A DNA stretch of 64,000 bases, taken from contig NZ_JAPEPZ010000001.1 in the NCBI RefSeq assembly GCF_026339875.1, positions 2,728,001 to 2,792,000 of the forward strand, in the 5' to 3' direction. The stretch's first letter is position 1. Every line of letters begins with the position of its first letter. The notes under the pieces were generated by a model. That model did no database searches and was not told the DNA's origin. It saw only the letters and a list, made by a program, of their open reading frames with translations. The position numbers and the translations under genes are program-made. Below are positions 51,593 through 61,131 of the stretch, one piece after another. Source of the stretch: Streptomyces sp. NBC_01571. GTDB taxonomy: Bacteria > Actinomycetota > Actinomycetes > Streptomycetales > Streptomycetaceae.

Positions 51593-54500
51593 CACGACGA
51601 CCACAGCACAGGCTTCCTCACCCACGACCGACACGTCCGAACCGCGGCCGGGGCGCCGGCTCCGCCTGCCCGGCCGGGGCCGCAAGGGCGGCGGAGGCGG
51701 CGGCAACCAGCTGTTCCGCAACGCCTACGCCCTGATGCTCAACACCGGTATCTCCGCGGTGCTCGGGCTCGGATACTGGCTGATCGCCGCCCGCTACTAC
51801 ACCGACTCGGCGGTCGGCCAGGGATCCGCGGCGATCGCCGCGATGAAGCTCCTCGCCGGCGTGACCGCGGTGACCCTGACGGGTGCCCTGGCCCGCTTCA
51901 TCCCCGTCGCCGGGCGCTCCACCGGACGCCTCATCTTCCGCACGTACGCGGGCAGTTCGGTGGTCGTGGCACTGGCCGCCGGCGTCTTCCTGCTCACCCT
52001 GAACCTCTGGGGTCCCTCGTACCGCTTCCTGCACGGACCCCTCACCGGCCTCGGATTCGTCCTCGCGGTCATCGCCTGGTCGCTGCTGACCCTGCAGGAC
52101 GGCGTGCTGACCGGGCTGCGCAGCGCGCTGTGGGTGCCGGTGGGCAACACCGTGTTCTCCGCGGTCAAGCTGGTGCTGCTCATCGGCCTCGCCGCCGCGA
52201 TCCCGACCAGCGGTGTCTTCGTCTCCTGGGTCGCCGCGATCGCCCTGTCGGTCGTGCCGCTCGGACTGCTGGTCTTCCGGCGCCTGGTGCCCCGGCACAT
52301 CAAGGCGACCGAGGACCGTGCCAAGCCGCCCTCCCTCAGGGAGATCGGCCGCTTCCTCGCGGGCGACTACACCGGCTCGCTGTTCTCGCTCGCCGTGGTC
52401 TACCTCGTCCCGGTGATCGTCGCCTCGCAGGTCAGCTCCTCCGACAACGCGTACTTCTACATCACCACGACGATCGGCGGCACGGTCAACCTGCTCGCCA
52501 TCAACATGGGCGCCTCGCTGACCGTCGAGGGTTCGCACGACCCGGCGCGGCTCGCGGCGAACACCCGGGCCGCGCTCAAGCGGATGGCCCGGATCATGCT
52601 GCCGGTGTGCGGACTGCTGTTCCTCGGCGCGCCGTTCATCCTGCACGTCTTCGGTGAGGGATACGCGCACGCGGCGACTCCGCTGCTGCGCTGGTTCGCG
52701 GTCGGCGCGCTGCTGCGGGTCGTCATGGAGACCTACTTCGCGGTGCTGCGCGCGCAGAGCCGCACCTCCGGGCTCGCCTATCTGCAGGGCCTGCTGTGCG
52801 TCCTCGTGCTCGGCCTGACGGTGATCCTGCTGCCCCGCATGGGGCTGACGGGCGCGGGCGTCGCGGAGATCTCCAGCCTCGCGGTGATCGTGTCGATCGC
52901 GGCGCCCAGACTGCTCAAGATCGTGCGGCACGCGCCGCCCGCCGAACTGCCGCAGGGCGCGGCGCCGGACGGCGACCTCGCCGACCTCGGCGCGCGCGAC
53001 GTACCCGCGGCCGAGCCCAGCGAGCCGAAGCGGCCCGCCTGGGCCCTCGACTCCGACACCCTCGCCCTCGGCGTCCACGTCGACTTCGACCACCAGGAGC
53101 GCCGCCCGGACGTACGCCCGGGGCCGGGCACTCCGCCCAGCGGAACGCCCACGGCGCGCCCGGACCAGCGTCCGACCTGGGCGTTGCGTCCACAGCACCT
53201 GCCGACGCCGGTGGGACTGCCGGTCGAGTCCCGCGAGCCGGGCTCCGAGGCGTCCCTGGGCCCGGCACAGGCTCCGGAGGTCGACGGCCCCTTCGAGGCG
53301 GAGGGCAGCGCGGACAGCACGCCTCCGGCGACGCCGGACACGCCACGACCGGTCCAGGACGACCCGTACCCGGCGGACAGCGCCACCCCGCCGCCGTCGC
53401 TGCTCGACCGTCTGCGCCACCCGTCCAAACCCGGCGTCGCACTCGCCTGTCTGCTGGTCTCCGCCCTGCTCCTCTACTGGGTCCCGGCACTCGGCCTCGA
53501 CGACGCCTCCCTGGACCGGATGGGCGGCCTCGGCCTCATCTCCGTCCTGCCGCTGCCCACCCTCGTGGGCGCCGCCCTGCTGATCACGGTCTTCGCCTCG
53601 CTGCTCTGGCTGAACGGCGAGCACAAGGGACTGCTGCTCGTCACCCTGCTCGCCACCGTGGTGTCGCTGCACGCGCTGCCCGCGGTGATCGAGACCGAAC
53701 CGCGGTTCGCGACGGCCTGGCAGCACCTCGGGTTCCTCGACTACATCGACCGGACCGGGTCGGCCGTGCCGGACCTAGACGCGCGCTGGAGCTGGCCCGG
53801 CTTCTTCGCGGCGGCCGCGTTCGTCGCCAGGGCCTGCGGTGTCGGCGACCTCACCGAGGTGATCCGCTGGTGGCCGCTGACCATACAACTCCTCTACCTG
53901 GCACCGATGTTCCTGCTCGTACGCTCACTGCGGGCGAGCTGGCGCGCCAAGTGGACCGGAATCTGGATCTTCGTCCTGAGCGGCTGGGTCGGCCAGGACT
54001 ACTTCTCCCCGCAGGGCTTCACCTATCTGCTCTACCTCGCCTTCGTGGCGGTCCTCCTGGTGTGGTTCCGGGCACCGCGCGTGCTCTGGACGAAGGCGCG
54101 GCCGGGCGAGGCGGAGGTCGAGCCGACCGACCGGCGTCAGCGGGCCGTGCTGCTCATGGTGCTGATCGGCCTGTTCGCGGCGAGCGTCCCGGCCCATCAG
54201 CTCACCCCGTTCGTGATGCTGGGGGTGCTCGCGGTCCTCGTCCTCGTCGGCCGCTCCGAACTGCGCGGCCTGCCCATCCTGTTCGCGGTGGTGGTCTCCG
54301 TCTGGATCGGCTTCATGGCCGAGCCGTACTGGTCCGGGCACTTCAACGAACTGTTCGGCGGGGTCGGAGGGGTCGGCAGCAATGTGTCGACGTCCGTCTC
54401 CGGTCGTATCCAGGGCGGCAGTTCGACCCACAAACTCGTCCTCTACGCGCGCGTACTGCTGGCCGGCGGTGTGATGGCCTTCGCCTGCTGGGGCTGGTGG

Positions 54501-55430
54501 CGGCGGCGCGACCACAAGTACCGCGAGCGGTCGCTGCTGGTCCTCACCTTCGTGCCGTTCCTCGGTTTCGGCATGCAGTCGTACGGCGGCGAAATGGCGC
54601 TGCGCGTCTTCATGTTCGCCCTGCCGGGAGCGGCGCTGCTCGCCGGGCTCGCCCTGTTCCCGCGCACCGGTGTCACCGCGAAGGAGCGGGAGAAGGACCG
54701 GGCGAGCCTCGCACCGCTCGCCGCCCTCGTGGCGGGCCTGCTCCTGATGGGCGGCTTCCTGGTGGCCCGCTGGGGCAACGAGTCGTTCGAGCGGATCCGG
54801 CCGGGCGAGGTCGCGGCCATGAAGTACGTGTACGCGCACGACGACCCGACCGTCCGGCTGTTGTGGCTGAGCAATGACACCGTGAACAACGTGACGCCCG
54901 CGATGCCGTGGGGCACGAAGGACATGGAGAAGGTCCAGTACGTGCCCACGCTGGCGCCGACCGATCCGGTCCTGGTGGCGGGTCTGGTCAAGTCCCTCAA
55001 GGACGCGGGCCCGAACTCGTACCTCATGATCAACCGCAGTCAGGTGGTCTACCTCCAGATGGACGTCGGCTACTCGGCGACCTGGCCCGCACGGCTCATC
55101 CGCAGCCTCGACGACCGGCAGGACCTCAGGAAGGTCCTCGTCAACGGCGACGCGACGGTGTACACGCTGCGCGAGCAGCCCGCGGGGAGCGTCCCGAAGG
55201 CCGATCCCGGGCCGATCGGTCCGCAGGTGACCTGGACGCCGTGGTCGGTCGTCGGCGCCCTCGCGGCCGTGGCGCTCATCGTGATGCTGACCGCGCGGGA
55301 GATCGTCCGGGTCGCGGTGCGTCCGGGCGTGCGGCAGTTGCGGTGGCTGCAGAGCAGCTTCTGGTTCTCGCTGCCGCTGCTGGCGGTGTTGCTGGCCTCG
55401 CTGGTGCAGCGTTTCGTGACCATGAAGTGA
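51585..55430 (+). CDS. Fusion of a Wzx-like flippase and a second polytopic (GT-C-like) domain
   Basis: A 1281-residue membrane protein. Residues about 40-445 form a MATE/Wzx-type flippase with twelve or so helices (NAYALMLNTGISAVLGLGYW, AGDYTGSLFSLAVVYLVPVI). Residues about 450-600 are a charged Pro-rich linker. Residues about 610-1110 hold ten or more further helices with an outer loop (DYIDRTGSAVPDLDARWSWP) like GT-C glycosyltransferases/polymerases, and the rest (WLSNDTVNNVTPAMPW on) is an extracellular domain. It likely both flips lipid-linked repeats and polymerises or transfers them. A frame check is consistent with one long ORF; I see no frameshift. Confidence 0.9.
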   Translation: MSDTTTTAQASSPTTDTSEPRPGRRLRLPGRGRKGGGGGGNQLFRNAYALMLNTGISAVLGLGYWLIAARYYTDSAVGQGSAAIAAMKLLAGVTAVTLTGALARFIPVAGRSTGRLIFRTYAGSSVVVALAAGVFLLTLNLWGPSYRFLHGPLTGLGFVLAVIAWSLLTLQDGVLTGLRSALWVPVGNTVFSAVKLVLLIGLAAAIPTSGVFVSWVAAIALSVVPLGLLVFRRLVPRHIKATEDRAKPPSLREIGRFLAGDYTGSLFSLAVVYLVPVIVASQVSSSDNAYFYITTTIGGTVNLLAINMGASLTVEGSHDPARLAANTRAALKRMARIMLPVCGLLFLGAPFILHVFGEGYAHAATPLLRWFAVGALLRVVMETYFAVLRAQSRTSGLAYLQGLLCVLVLGLTVILLPRMGLTGAGVAEISSLAVIVSIAAPRLLKIVRHAPPAELPQGAAPDGDLADLGARDVPAAEPSEPKRPAWALDSDTLALGVHVDFDHQERRPDVRPGPGTPPSGTPTARPDQRPTWALRPQHLPTPVGLPVESREPGSEASLGPAQAPEVDGPFEAEGSADSTPPATPDTPRPVQDDPYPADSATPPPSLLDRLRHPSKPGVALACLLVSALLLYWVPALGLDDASLDRMGGLGLISVLPLPTLVGAALLITVFASLLWLNGEHKGLLLVTLLATVVSLHALPAVIETEPRFATAWQHLGFLDYIDRTGSAVPDLDARWSWPGFFAAAAFVARACGVGDLTEVIRWWPLTIQLLYLAPMFLLVRSLRASWRAKWTGIWIFVLSGWVGQDYFSPQGFTYLLYLAFVAVLLVWFRAPRVLWTKARPGEAEVEPTDRRQRAVLLMVLIGLFAASVPAHQLTPFVMLGVLAVLVLVGRSELRGLPILFAVVVSVWIGFMAEPYWSGHFNELFGGVGGVGSNVSTSVSGRIQGGSSTHKLVLYARVLLAGGVMAFACWGWWRRRDHKYRERSLLVLTFVPFLGFGMQSYGGEMALRVFMFALPGAALLAGLALFPRTGVTAKEREKDRASLAPLAALVAGLLLMGGFLVARWGNESFERIRPGEVAAMKYVYAHDDPTVRLLWLSNDTVNNVTPAMPWGTKDMEKVQYVPTLAPTDPVLVAGLVKSLKDAGPNSYLMINRSQVVYLQMDVGYSATWPARLIRSLDDRQDLRKVLVNGDATVYTLREQPAGSVPKADPGPIGPQVTWTPWSVVGALAAVALIVMLTAREIVRVAVRPGVRQLRWLQSSFWFSLPLLAVLLASLVQRFVTMK

Positions 55431-55450
55431 CGGGACGGAAGGGGGTCCAC

Positions 55451-55487
55451 GGGGTGAAGTGGCTCACCGGGTGAGCCACTTCACCCC
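55451..55487. terminator. Palindrome overlapping the stop of the GH39-like gene
   Basis: Left arm 55451-55468 and right arm 55470-55487 are perfect complements (18 bp) with a single central base. The palindrome covers the stop codon and last eight codons of the hydrolase gene. It can end transcription from the flippase gene on the plus strand and the hydrolase gene on the minus strand. Confidence 0.8.
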
Positions 55488-56888
55488 GTACGCCCCCATG
55501 GCGAACCTCCGGCCGTCGACCTGCGCGCTGATCGGCCGGTCCTTGGTGTTCACCACGAGGACGGCCTTGTCGGTGGCGAGGACACGCACGTTGGGCACGT
55601 CGTCGGCGGCGACGGACACCGTCTCGTACCTGGCCCCCGGTCCGAACGCCTCACTGAAGCGGGAGACCAGGTCGAGCACGGGCAGTGCCGCGCCCCCGTC
55701 GGCACCGTCGGTCGGTGTCCACAGGCAGCCCGCGCAGCCGGGGCCCTTCTCCTCCTCCGGGTTCCAGTAGAAACCGGAGGTGGCACCGCCGCGGGCCATC
55801 GCGATCATCCCGGCGGCCTGGACGGCGACGCGGTGGGTCTCGGACCAGCCCTTGCGGTCGTCGTTGCCGTCGGCCGGTTCGACGTAGTACTCGGCCCACC
55901 ACAGCGGCAGGCCGTGCGTCCGCGCGCGCACCCAGTCGCCGACGGCCGTGAGCTTCTCGGTGGCCGCGAACTCGTCGGGCAGCAGTTCGTCGTCCTTGGT
56001 GTAGCTGGAGCCGTCCACGACGACGAAGTCGGCGCCCGCCTTGTGCTTGTTCCAGTAGTCGAACGCGTCGAGGACACGCTGGTCCATGGCGCCCCAGGTG
56101 CCCTTCACGGTCGTGGACGCGTTCTCCTTCTGGCGCGGGTCGAAGCTGTCCATGACGAGATAGGGCCCGCCGACCATGATGTCCTTGTCGACCTTCTTCA
56201 GCGCCTTGTACACCAGGTTGTAGAGCTCCGTGTAGCCCTCGTAGTCCCAGCGGGCCTCGGCGTTGTTCCAGAAGCCCTTGAACTCGTTCCAGACGATGAA
56301 GTGGCGTACGTCCGGATAGCGCCTGGCGACGGTCGCGGCGAGCTCGGCGTAGTCCTTGTAGTGGGCGCGGTCGGGCGCGGTCTCCAGGGACGCCTGGCTC
56401 CAGTTCGTGTGGTTCGCGCCGGGCCTGCCGCCCTTCATCCAGTCGGGCGAGCAGCACAGGGTGACGACCGGCGTGCCGCCGGACCCGCGGACGAAGTCGA
56501 TGCGGCGGTCCATCTCGGTGAAGTCGTAGCGGCCCTTTGAGGGCTCGGGATTGCCGGCGCCCCAGCCCATGATGTGCTGGTTCTGCGGCAGCGACGGCTT
56601 CTTCAGCAGCCCCTCGACGCGCTCGGTGGCCGCGTCGCTGCCCTCGTCGGCGCTGAACTGGGTGTGGGTGAAGCCCCAGCCCACCGCCGGCTGCGGCGTC
56701 CCGGGCGGGGTGGCCGGTGTGCCGTGCACCTTGTCCCCGTCGCGGGTCGTGCCCGCGGTGCTCGCGCCGTCCCCCGGCAAGGTGTTCAGCAGGGTCACCA
56801 CCAGGGCCAGAGCGGCCACGCCCACGCCGAGCAGCGCGGTCAGCCGCCACCGCTGTGCCCCCGAATTCCACCCATGACGTCCCATCAT
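55464..56888 (-). CDS. GH39-like membrane-anchored glycoside hydrolase
   Basis: A 474-residue protein with an N-terminal signal anchor (LTALLGVGVAALALVVTLL, about residues 14-33), then a TIM barrel: VGWGFTHTQFSADEG, HFIVWNEFKGFW (acid/base Glu in WNE) and LPLWWAEYYVEP (candidate nucleophile Glu). The family fits beta-xylosidase/alpha-iduronidase-like GH39. It sits convergent at the end of the polysaccharide locus, so likely trims or degrades the polymer made by it. Start ATG 56888 or 56885, no ribosome site. Confidence 0.85.
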   Translation of the reverse strand: MMGRHGWNSGAQRWRLTALLGVGVAALALVVTLLNTLPGDGASTAGTTRDGDKVHGTPATPPGTPQPAVGWGFTHTQFSADEGSDAATERVEGLLKKPSLPQNQHIMGWGAGNPEPSKGRYDFTEMDRRIDFVRGSGGTPVVTLCCSPDWMKGGRPGANHTNWSQASLETAPDRAHYKDYAELAATVARRYPDVRHFIVWNEFKGFWNNAEARWDYEGYTELYNLVYKALKKVDKDIMVGGPYLVMDSFDPRQKENASTTVKGTWGAMDQRVLDAFDYWNKHKAGADFVVVDGSSYTKDDELLPDEFAATEKLTAVGDWVRARTHGLPLWWAEYYVEPADGNDDRKGWSETHRVAVQAAGMIAMARGGATSGFYWNPEEEKGPGCAGCLWTPTDGADGGAALPVLDLVSRFSEAFGPGARYETVSVAADDVPNVRVLATDKAVLVVNTKDRPISAQVDGRRFAMGAYGVKWLTR

Positions 56889-57101
56889 GGGCAACAGTAA
56901 CGGCGCGGATCGGCCGCCGGACAGGGCTTGTCGACGCACAGGATTGCCACATTTTCCGGGGGTGCGGGCGCCCGTGGCCCCGCGGAGGGCACCCGGTCGT
57001 CCGGCCGGAAGGCGGCTGAACTGGGGCGCGTCCAGGGGAACACCGGCAACAGGCTGCGGAAATCCCGTGCGCGGGTCCCCTTGGTGACGGATCATGGCGG
57101 C

Positions 57102-58196
<1,095 letters not shown>

Positions 58197-58763
58197 GGCT
58201 CCGGGGGCCGTACGTCCGGGACAGCGGGGGGTGTCGGGCGCCCGGGGGTCATCCCGGACGCCCGGGTTTCCCGAACGCCGGGGTACCCGGGATGGCAGGA
58301 GCACGCTTGGCACCAGGGCGTCCGGTTCGGGACGCCGAGGGCATCCGGGACGCCGCGGCATCCGGCTCCCGCACACCGAGACCACCCAGGACGTCACGAC
58401 ATCCGACTCCCGCACACCGAGACCACCCAGGACGCCTGGGGCATCCGACTCCCGCACACCGAGACCACCCAGGACCCCTGGGGCATCAGGCTTCCGCACA
58501 CCGAGACCACCCAGGACGTCACGACATCCGACTCCCGCACACCGAGACCACCCAGGACGCCTGGGGCATCAGGCTTCCGGACGCCGAGAGCACCCGGAGC
58601 GCCAAGTCATCCGTCTCCCGAACGCCGGGAACACCCAGGGCGCCTGGGTGTGAGGAGAGCGTCCGAGCCTACCGAGAGCGCCGGGCCCGCGGAGAGCCCG
58701 TCGCCTCCGAGAAGCGCATCCCCTGGCACCGGAGGGCGCGGGGTGTCGAGGGACGTATGCCCT
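58197..58763. other. Gene-free gap holding the minisatellite array
   Basis: 567 bases between the convergent AAA and GntR genes. It opens with a G-rich stretch, then degenerate copies of the array unit at about 58262-58358, the array itself (58359-58648), and about 115 bases of GC-rich sequence before the GntR stop. No gene with native bias. Confidence 0.7.
58359..58648. repeat. Seven-copy 41-42-base tandem repeat with internal palindromes
   Basis: Units start CATCCGACTCCCGCACACCG or CATCAGGCTTCC at 58359, 58400, 58442, 58484, 58525, 58567 and 58608. Each carries ACCACCCAGGAC followed by either GCCTGGGG or GTCACGA. The GCCTGGGG units contain the palindrome CCCAGGACGCCTGGG. Units 6 and 7 are diverged. 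The two tails alternate roughly, giving a higher-order period near 83. The open frames through it code low-complexity text and are not genes. Confidence 0.92.
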
Positions 58764-59138
58764 CTAGGCCCCCTCGTCGTAGGCCGCCCGCAGGGCATCC
58801 CGTACGGCGTCGAGCGCGGCGGACTCGGTCAGCGCGAGGCGCCGCACGCGCTCGGCGTACGCCTGCGCGGCCGACGCGGCCTCACGCTCGGCCGCCGAAC
58901 CGGCGGCGGCCACGAACGTGCCGTTGCGGCCCCGCGTCTCGATCACCCCGTCCGACTCCAGCGCCCGGTACGCCTTGGCGACCGTGTTCGCGGCGAGGCC
59001 CAGCTCCTCGGCCAGCCCCCGTACCGTGGGCAGCTTGTAGCCGACCGGCAGCGCCCCGGAACGGACCTGCCCGGAGATCTGGGCGCGCACCTGCTCGTAG
59101 GGCGCGGCCCCCTCATCGATGTGGATCTTCAGCGTCAC
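58764..59138 (-). CDS. YtrA-type GntR regulator
   Basis: A 124-residue GntR with the short YtrA architecture: winged helix YKLPTVRGLAEELGLAANTVAKAYRALE and the wing GRNGTFV, then a helical tail of about 50 residues for dimerisation. YtrA-type proteins usually control neighbouring transporter genes; none is adjacent here. GTG 59138 is a likely leaderless start (no ribosome site). It is divergent from the GNAT gene at 59243 with 104 bases between. Confidence 0.88.
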   Translation of the reverse strand: MTLKIHIDEGAAPYEQVRAQISGQVRSGALPVGYKLPTVRGLAEELGLAANTVAKAYRALESDGVIETRGRNGTFVAAAGSAAEREAASAAQAYAERVRRLALTESAALDAVRDALRAAYDEGA

Positions 59139-59242
59139 GCGGCGATTGTCCCGTATCCGCGGGGTGATGGGAGGCACCGGAACGGAGGCAGCGGAAAAAA
59201 TGAGAGGTGGCCGGAGCCGCCCCGCGCGTAGCGTGCGCGTCC

Positions 59243-60172
59243 ATGACTGTGATCGTGGACGACCTCCGCCCCGACGACCGGCGGCGGACCGAGGGCTTCG
59301 CCCGTGTCCGCAACCGGGCGCTCCCCTACGTGCTGTACACCCCCGACTCCCTCGCGTACGACGTCACCCACGCGCACCCCGACGCCCACTACCGCCCGCT
59401 GGTCGCCGAAGTGGACGGCGAGGTGGTCGGCACGGCCCAGGTCGGCATGGCGTACGACAGCCCGGAGCCGGGCCAGGGCTATCTCAACGTGTACGTCGAC
59501 CCGGACCGTACGGGCCGGGGCGCGGGCTCACTCCTGGTGCGGGCCGCCGAGAGGCACCTCGCGGCCCTGGGCGCGACCAGGCTCTTCGCCTGGGTCCTGG
59601 ACGAGCCGGACAACCGGGCGTTCGCCGAGCGGCACGGCTACCGCGCCAGCCGCTCCGCCCACTTCCTCCGCCTGGACCTGTCGGGCGGCGCCCTGCCGCC
59701 GCGTCAGGACCCGCCGCCGGGCGTGGAACTGCGCGCGGCATCGGACTTCGCCGACGACCCGCGCCCGCTGTTCGCCCTGGACGCGGAGACGTCGACCGAC
59801 GAACCCGGTGACATCCCGCACGAGTTCACGGACTACCAGGCCTGGCTGCGGGAGACCTGGCACCACCCCCTGTTCCGTGCCGAACTGACCACGGTCGCAC
59901 TCGTCGACGGCCGGCCGGCCGCCTTCAGCGCGGCCCGCACGGACGGCGGCACCCGCTACGGCACCGTGATGACGGGCACCGCCGCCGCCTTCCGCGGTCG
60001 CGGTCTCGCCAAACTCGCCAAGAACGACTCCCTGCACCGCGCCCGCGCCGCCGGCTGCACCGAGGCGTTCACCGGCAACGACAGCGGCAACGGGCCGATG
60101 ATCGCGATCAACAAGTGGTTCGGGTACGAGATCTGCGGCACGGAGGTGCGCCATGTCCGCGAACTGGGCTGA
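59243..60172 (+). CDS. Two-domain GNAT acetyltransferase
   Basis: A 309-residue protein with tandem GNAT folds. The first has LNVYVDPDRTGRGAGSLLV (acetyl-CoA loop) and the second MTGTAAAFRGRGLAKLAKND followed by TGNDSGNGPMIAINKWFGY. Such double-GNAT enzymes (compare MshD or Eis-like proteins) acylate small amines or antibiotics. Substrate unknown. ATG 59243 lacks a ribosome site and may be leaderless. Its last 20 bases overlap the next gene. Confidence 0.88.
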   Translation: MTVIVDDLRPDDRRRTEGFARVRNRALPYVLYTPDSLAYDVTHAHPDAHYRPLVAEVDGEVVGTAQVGMAYDSPEPGQGYLNVYVDPDRTGRGAGSLLVRAAERHLAALGATRLFAWVLDEPDNRAFAERHGYRASRSAHFLRLDLSGGALPPRQDPPPGVELRAASDFADDPRPLFALDAETSTDEPGDIPHEFTDYQAWLRETWHHPLFRAELTTVALVDGRPAAFSAARTDGGTRYGTVMTGTAAAFRGRGLAKLAKNDSLHRARAAGCTEAFTGNDSGNGPMIAINKWFGYEICGTEVRHVRELG

Positions 60173-60653
60173 CGGCCTCCACCGTCTGGAGGTGGTCCTC
60201 GTCAAGTCCGGCCGCACGAAGATCCGTTACCCGGCCGAGCTGCTCCACGACGACGGCACCCGGGTCACCGTCCGCGCGCCGTGGGCGGCCGTCGGCGTCC
60301 GTGACTTCGGGTTCGTACGGTTCGAGCCGGGTGACGTCCTCACCGAGCACTACTGGCGGGACCGCTGGTACGCGGTGAAGGAGGTCCGTGACGCGCGGGG
60401 GGTGCGCAAGGGCTGGTACTGCGACATCACCCGTCCGGCCACCGTCTCGGGCGGCGAACTGGTCGTCGAGGACCTCGACCTGGACCTGTGGCGCTCCGCG
60501 GACGGCACGGACGTACGGCGCCTGGACGAGGACGAGTTCGCGGCGAGCGGCCTCGCGACCAGCGATCCGGCGGCAGCGGCCGCCGCGCTCGCCGCCCTCG
60601 ACACCCTCGAGCTCCTGGCCCGCCGGGGCGACTTCGAGGCCCTGCTCGACTAG
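60153..60653 (+). CDS. DUF402 nucleoside phosphohydrolase-like protein
   Basis: A 166-residue protein of the DUF402 family (Ntdp/FomD-like), which hydrolyse nucleoside di- or triphosphates. Conserved KGWYCDITRPATVSGGELVVEDLDLDLW includes the Asp pair that binds metal. ATG 60153 lies 20 bases inside the GNAT gene, so the two are translationally coupled. A role in nucleotide or antibiotic-intermediate turnover is possible. Confidence 0.88.
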   Translation: MSANWADGLHRLEVVLVKSGRTKIRYPAELLHDDGTRVTVRAPWAAVGVRDFGFVRFEPGDVLTEHYWRDRWYAVKEVRDARGVRKGWYCDITRPATVSGGELVVEDLDLDLWRSADGTDVRRLDEDEFAASGLATSDPAAAAAALAALDTLELLARRGDFEALLD

Positions 60654-60962
60654 GCGGCGTCCGACCACGCGCACCGGGCGGACACCGTCTCCGAGTCACC
60701 GGAAAGGCACGCTGCGTCACCGGCGGCGGGTTCGGCACGGGGAATTACCCCACGCTGTACGTGGTTCCTCTTTCCACGGTGATCGACGCCGCTCCGACCT
60801 GAATTCATGTCGCCGTAACCCGCGGAGCGACCCGGAGTGACACCGGCCACTGACAGTCAATCGTGACACTCGCCACAGACAGATCGCGACCGATGAGGAA
60901 CTCTCCCCGAAAGGGTCTACCTCCGTAAAACGACGGAATCGGGTAGACGCAAGGAGGCAGCC
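60654..60962. other. Leader and promoter region of the small protein gene
   Basis: 309 bases. The last 60 contain a hairpin: GTCTACC (60915-60921) pairs with GGTAGAC (60942-60948), with CCGT/ACGG inside, and an AAGGAGG ribosome site at 60951-60957. GGGTAG at 60941 resembles the -10 of stress sigma factors. The rest shows no ORF. Confidence 0.55.
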
Positions 60963-61097
60963 ATGCGCCGTGTGACCGTGCAGAAGCCCCTGACCAGGTC
61001 GGACTCCCGTCGTGCCCGGGACAGGGCGGACGAACGTCCGGCCGAGCGCCCCGAAGTGCGGAAGGACATCCACCGCACGTGGTGGCCGGACGAGTGA
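60963..61097 (+). CDS. 44-residue small basic protein
   Basis: Short gene MRRVTVQKPLTRSDSRRARD to a C-terminal HRTWWPDE. The C-terminal sequence EVRKDIHRTWWPDE looks conserved; I recall similar small proteins in other Streptomyces. Strong AAGGAGG at 60951-60957 gives confidence. Highly charged, no signal or membrane helix. Function unknown. The hairpin just before the ribosome site may control translation. Confidence 0.7.
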   Translation: MRRVTVQKPLTRSDSRRARDRADERPAERPEVRKDIHRTWWPDE

Positions 61098-61131
61098 GCC
61101 GCCCCGGCACCGGCCTGCGGAACGCGAGCCG

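Noticed and set aside
58359-58648. Possible CRISPR array
   Set aside because: Units are contiguous with no unique spacers, unit length is 41-42 without a conserved repeat-spacer pattern, and no cas genes are near.
58292-59167. Open frames across the tandem array (His/Pro/Arg-rich)
   Set aside because: All repeat units translate in a low-complexity pattern with no start context; treated as non-coding minisatellite.
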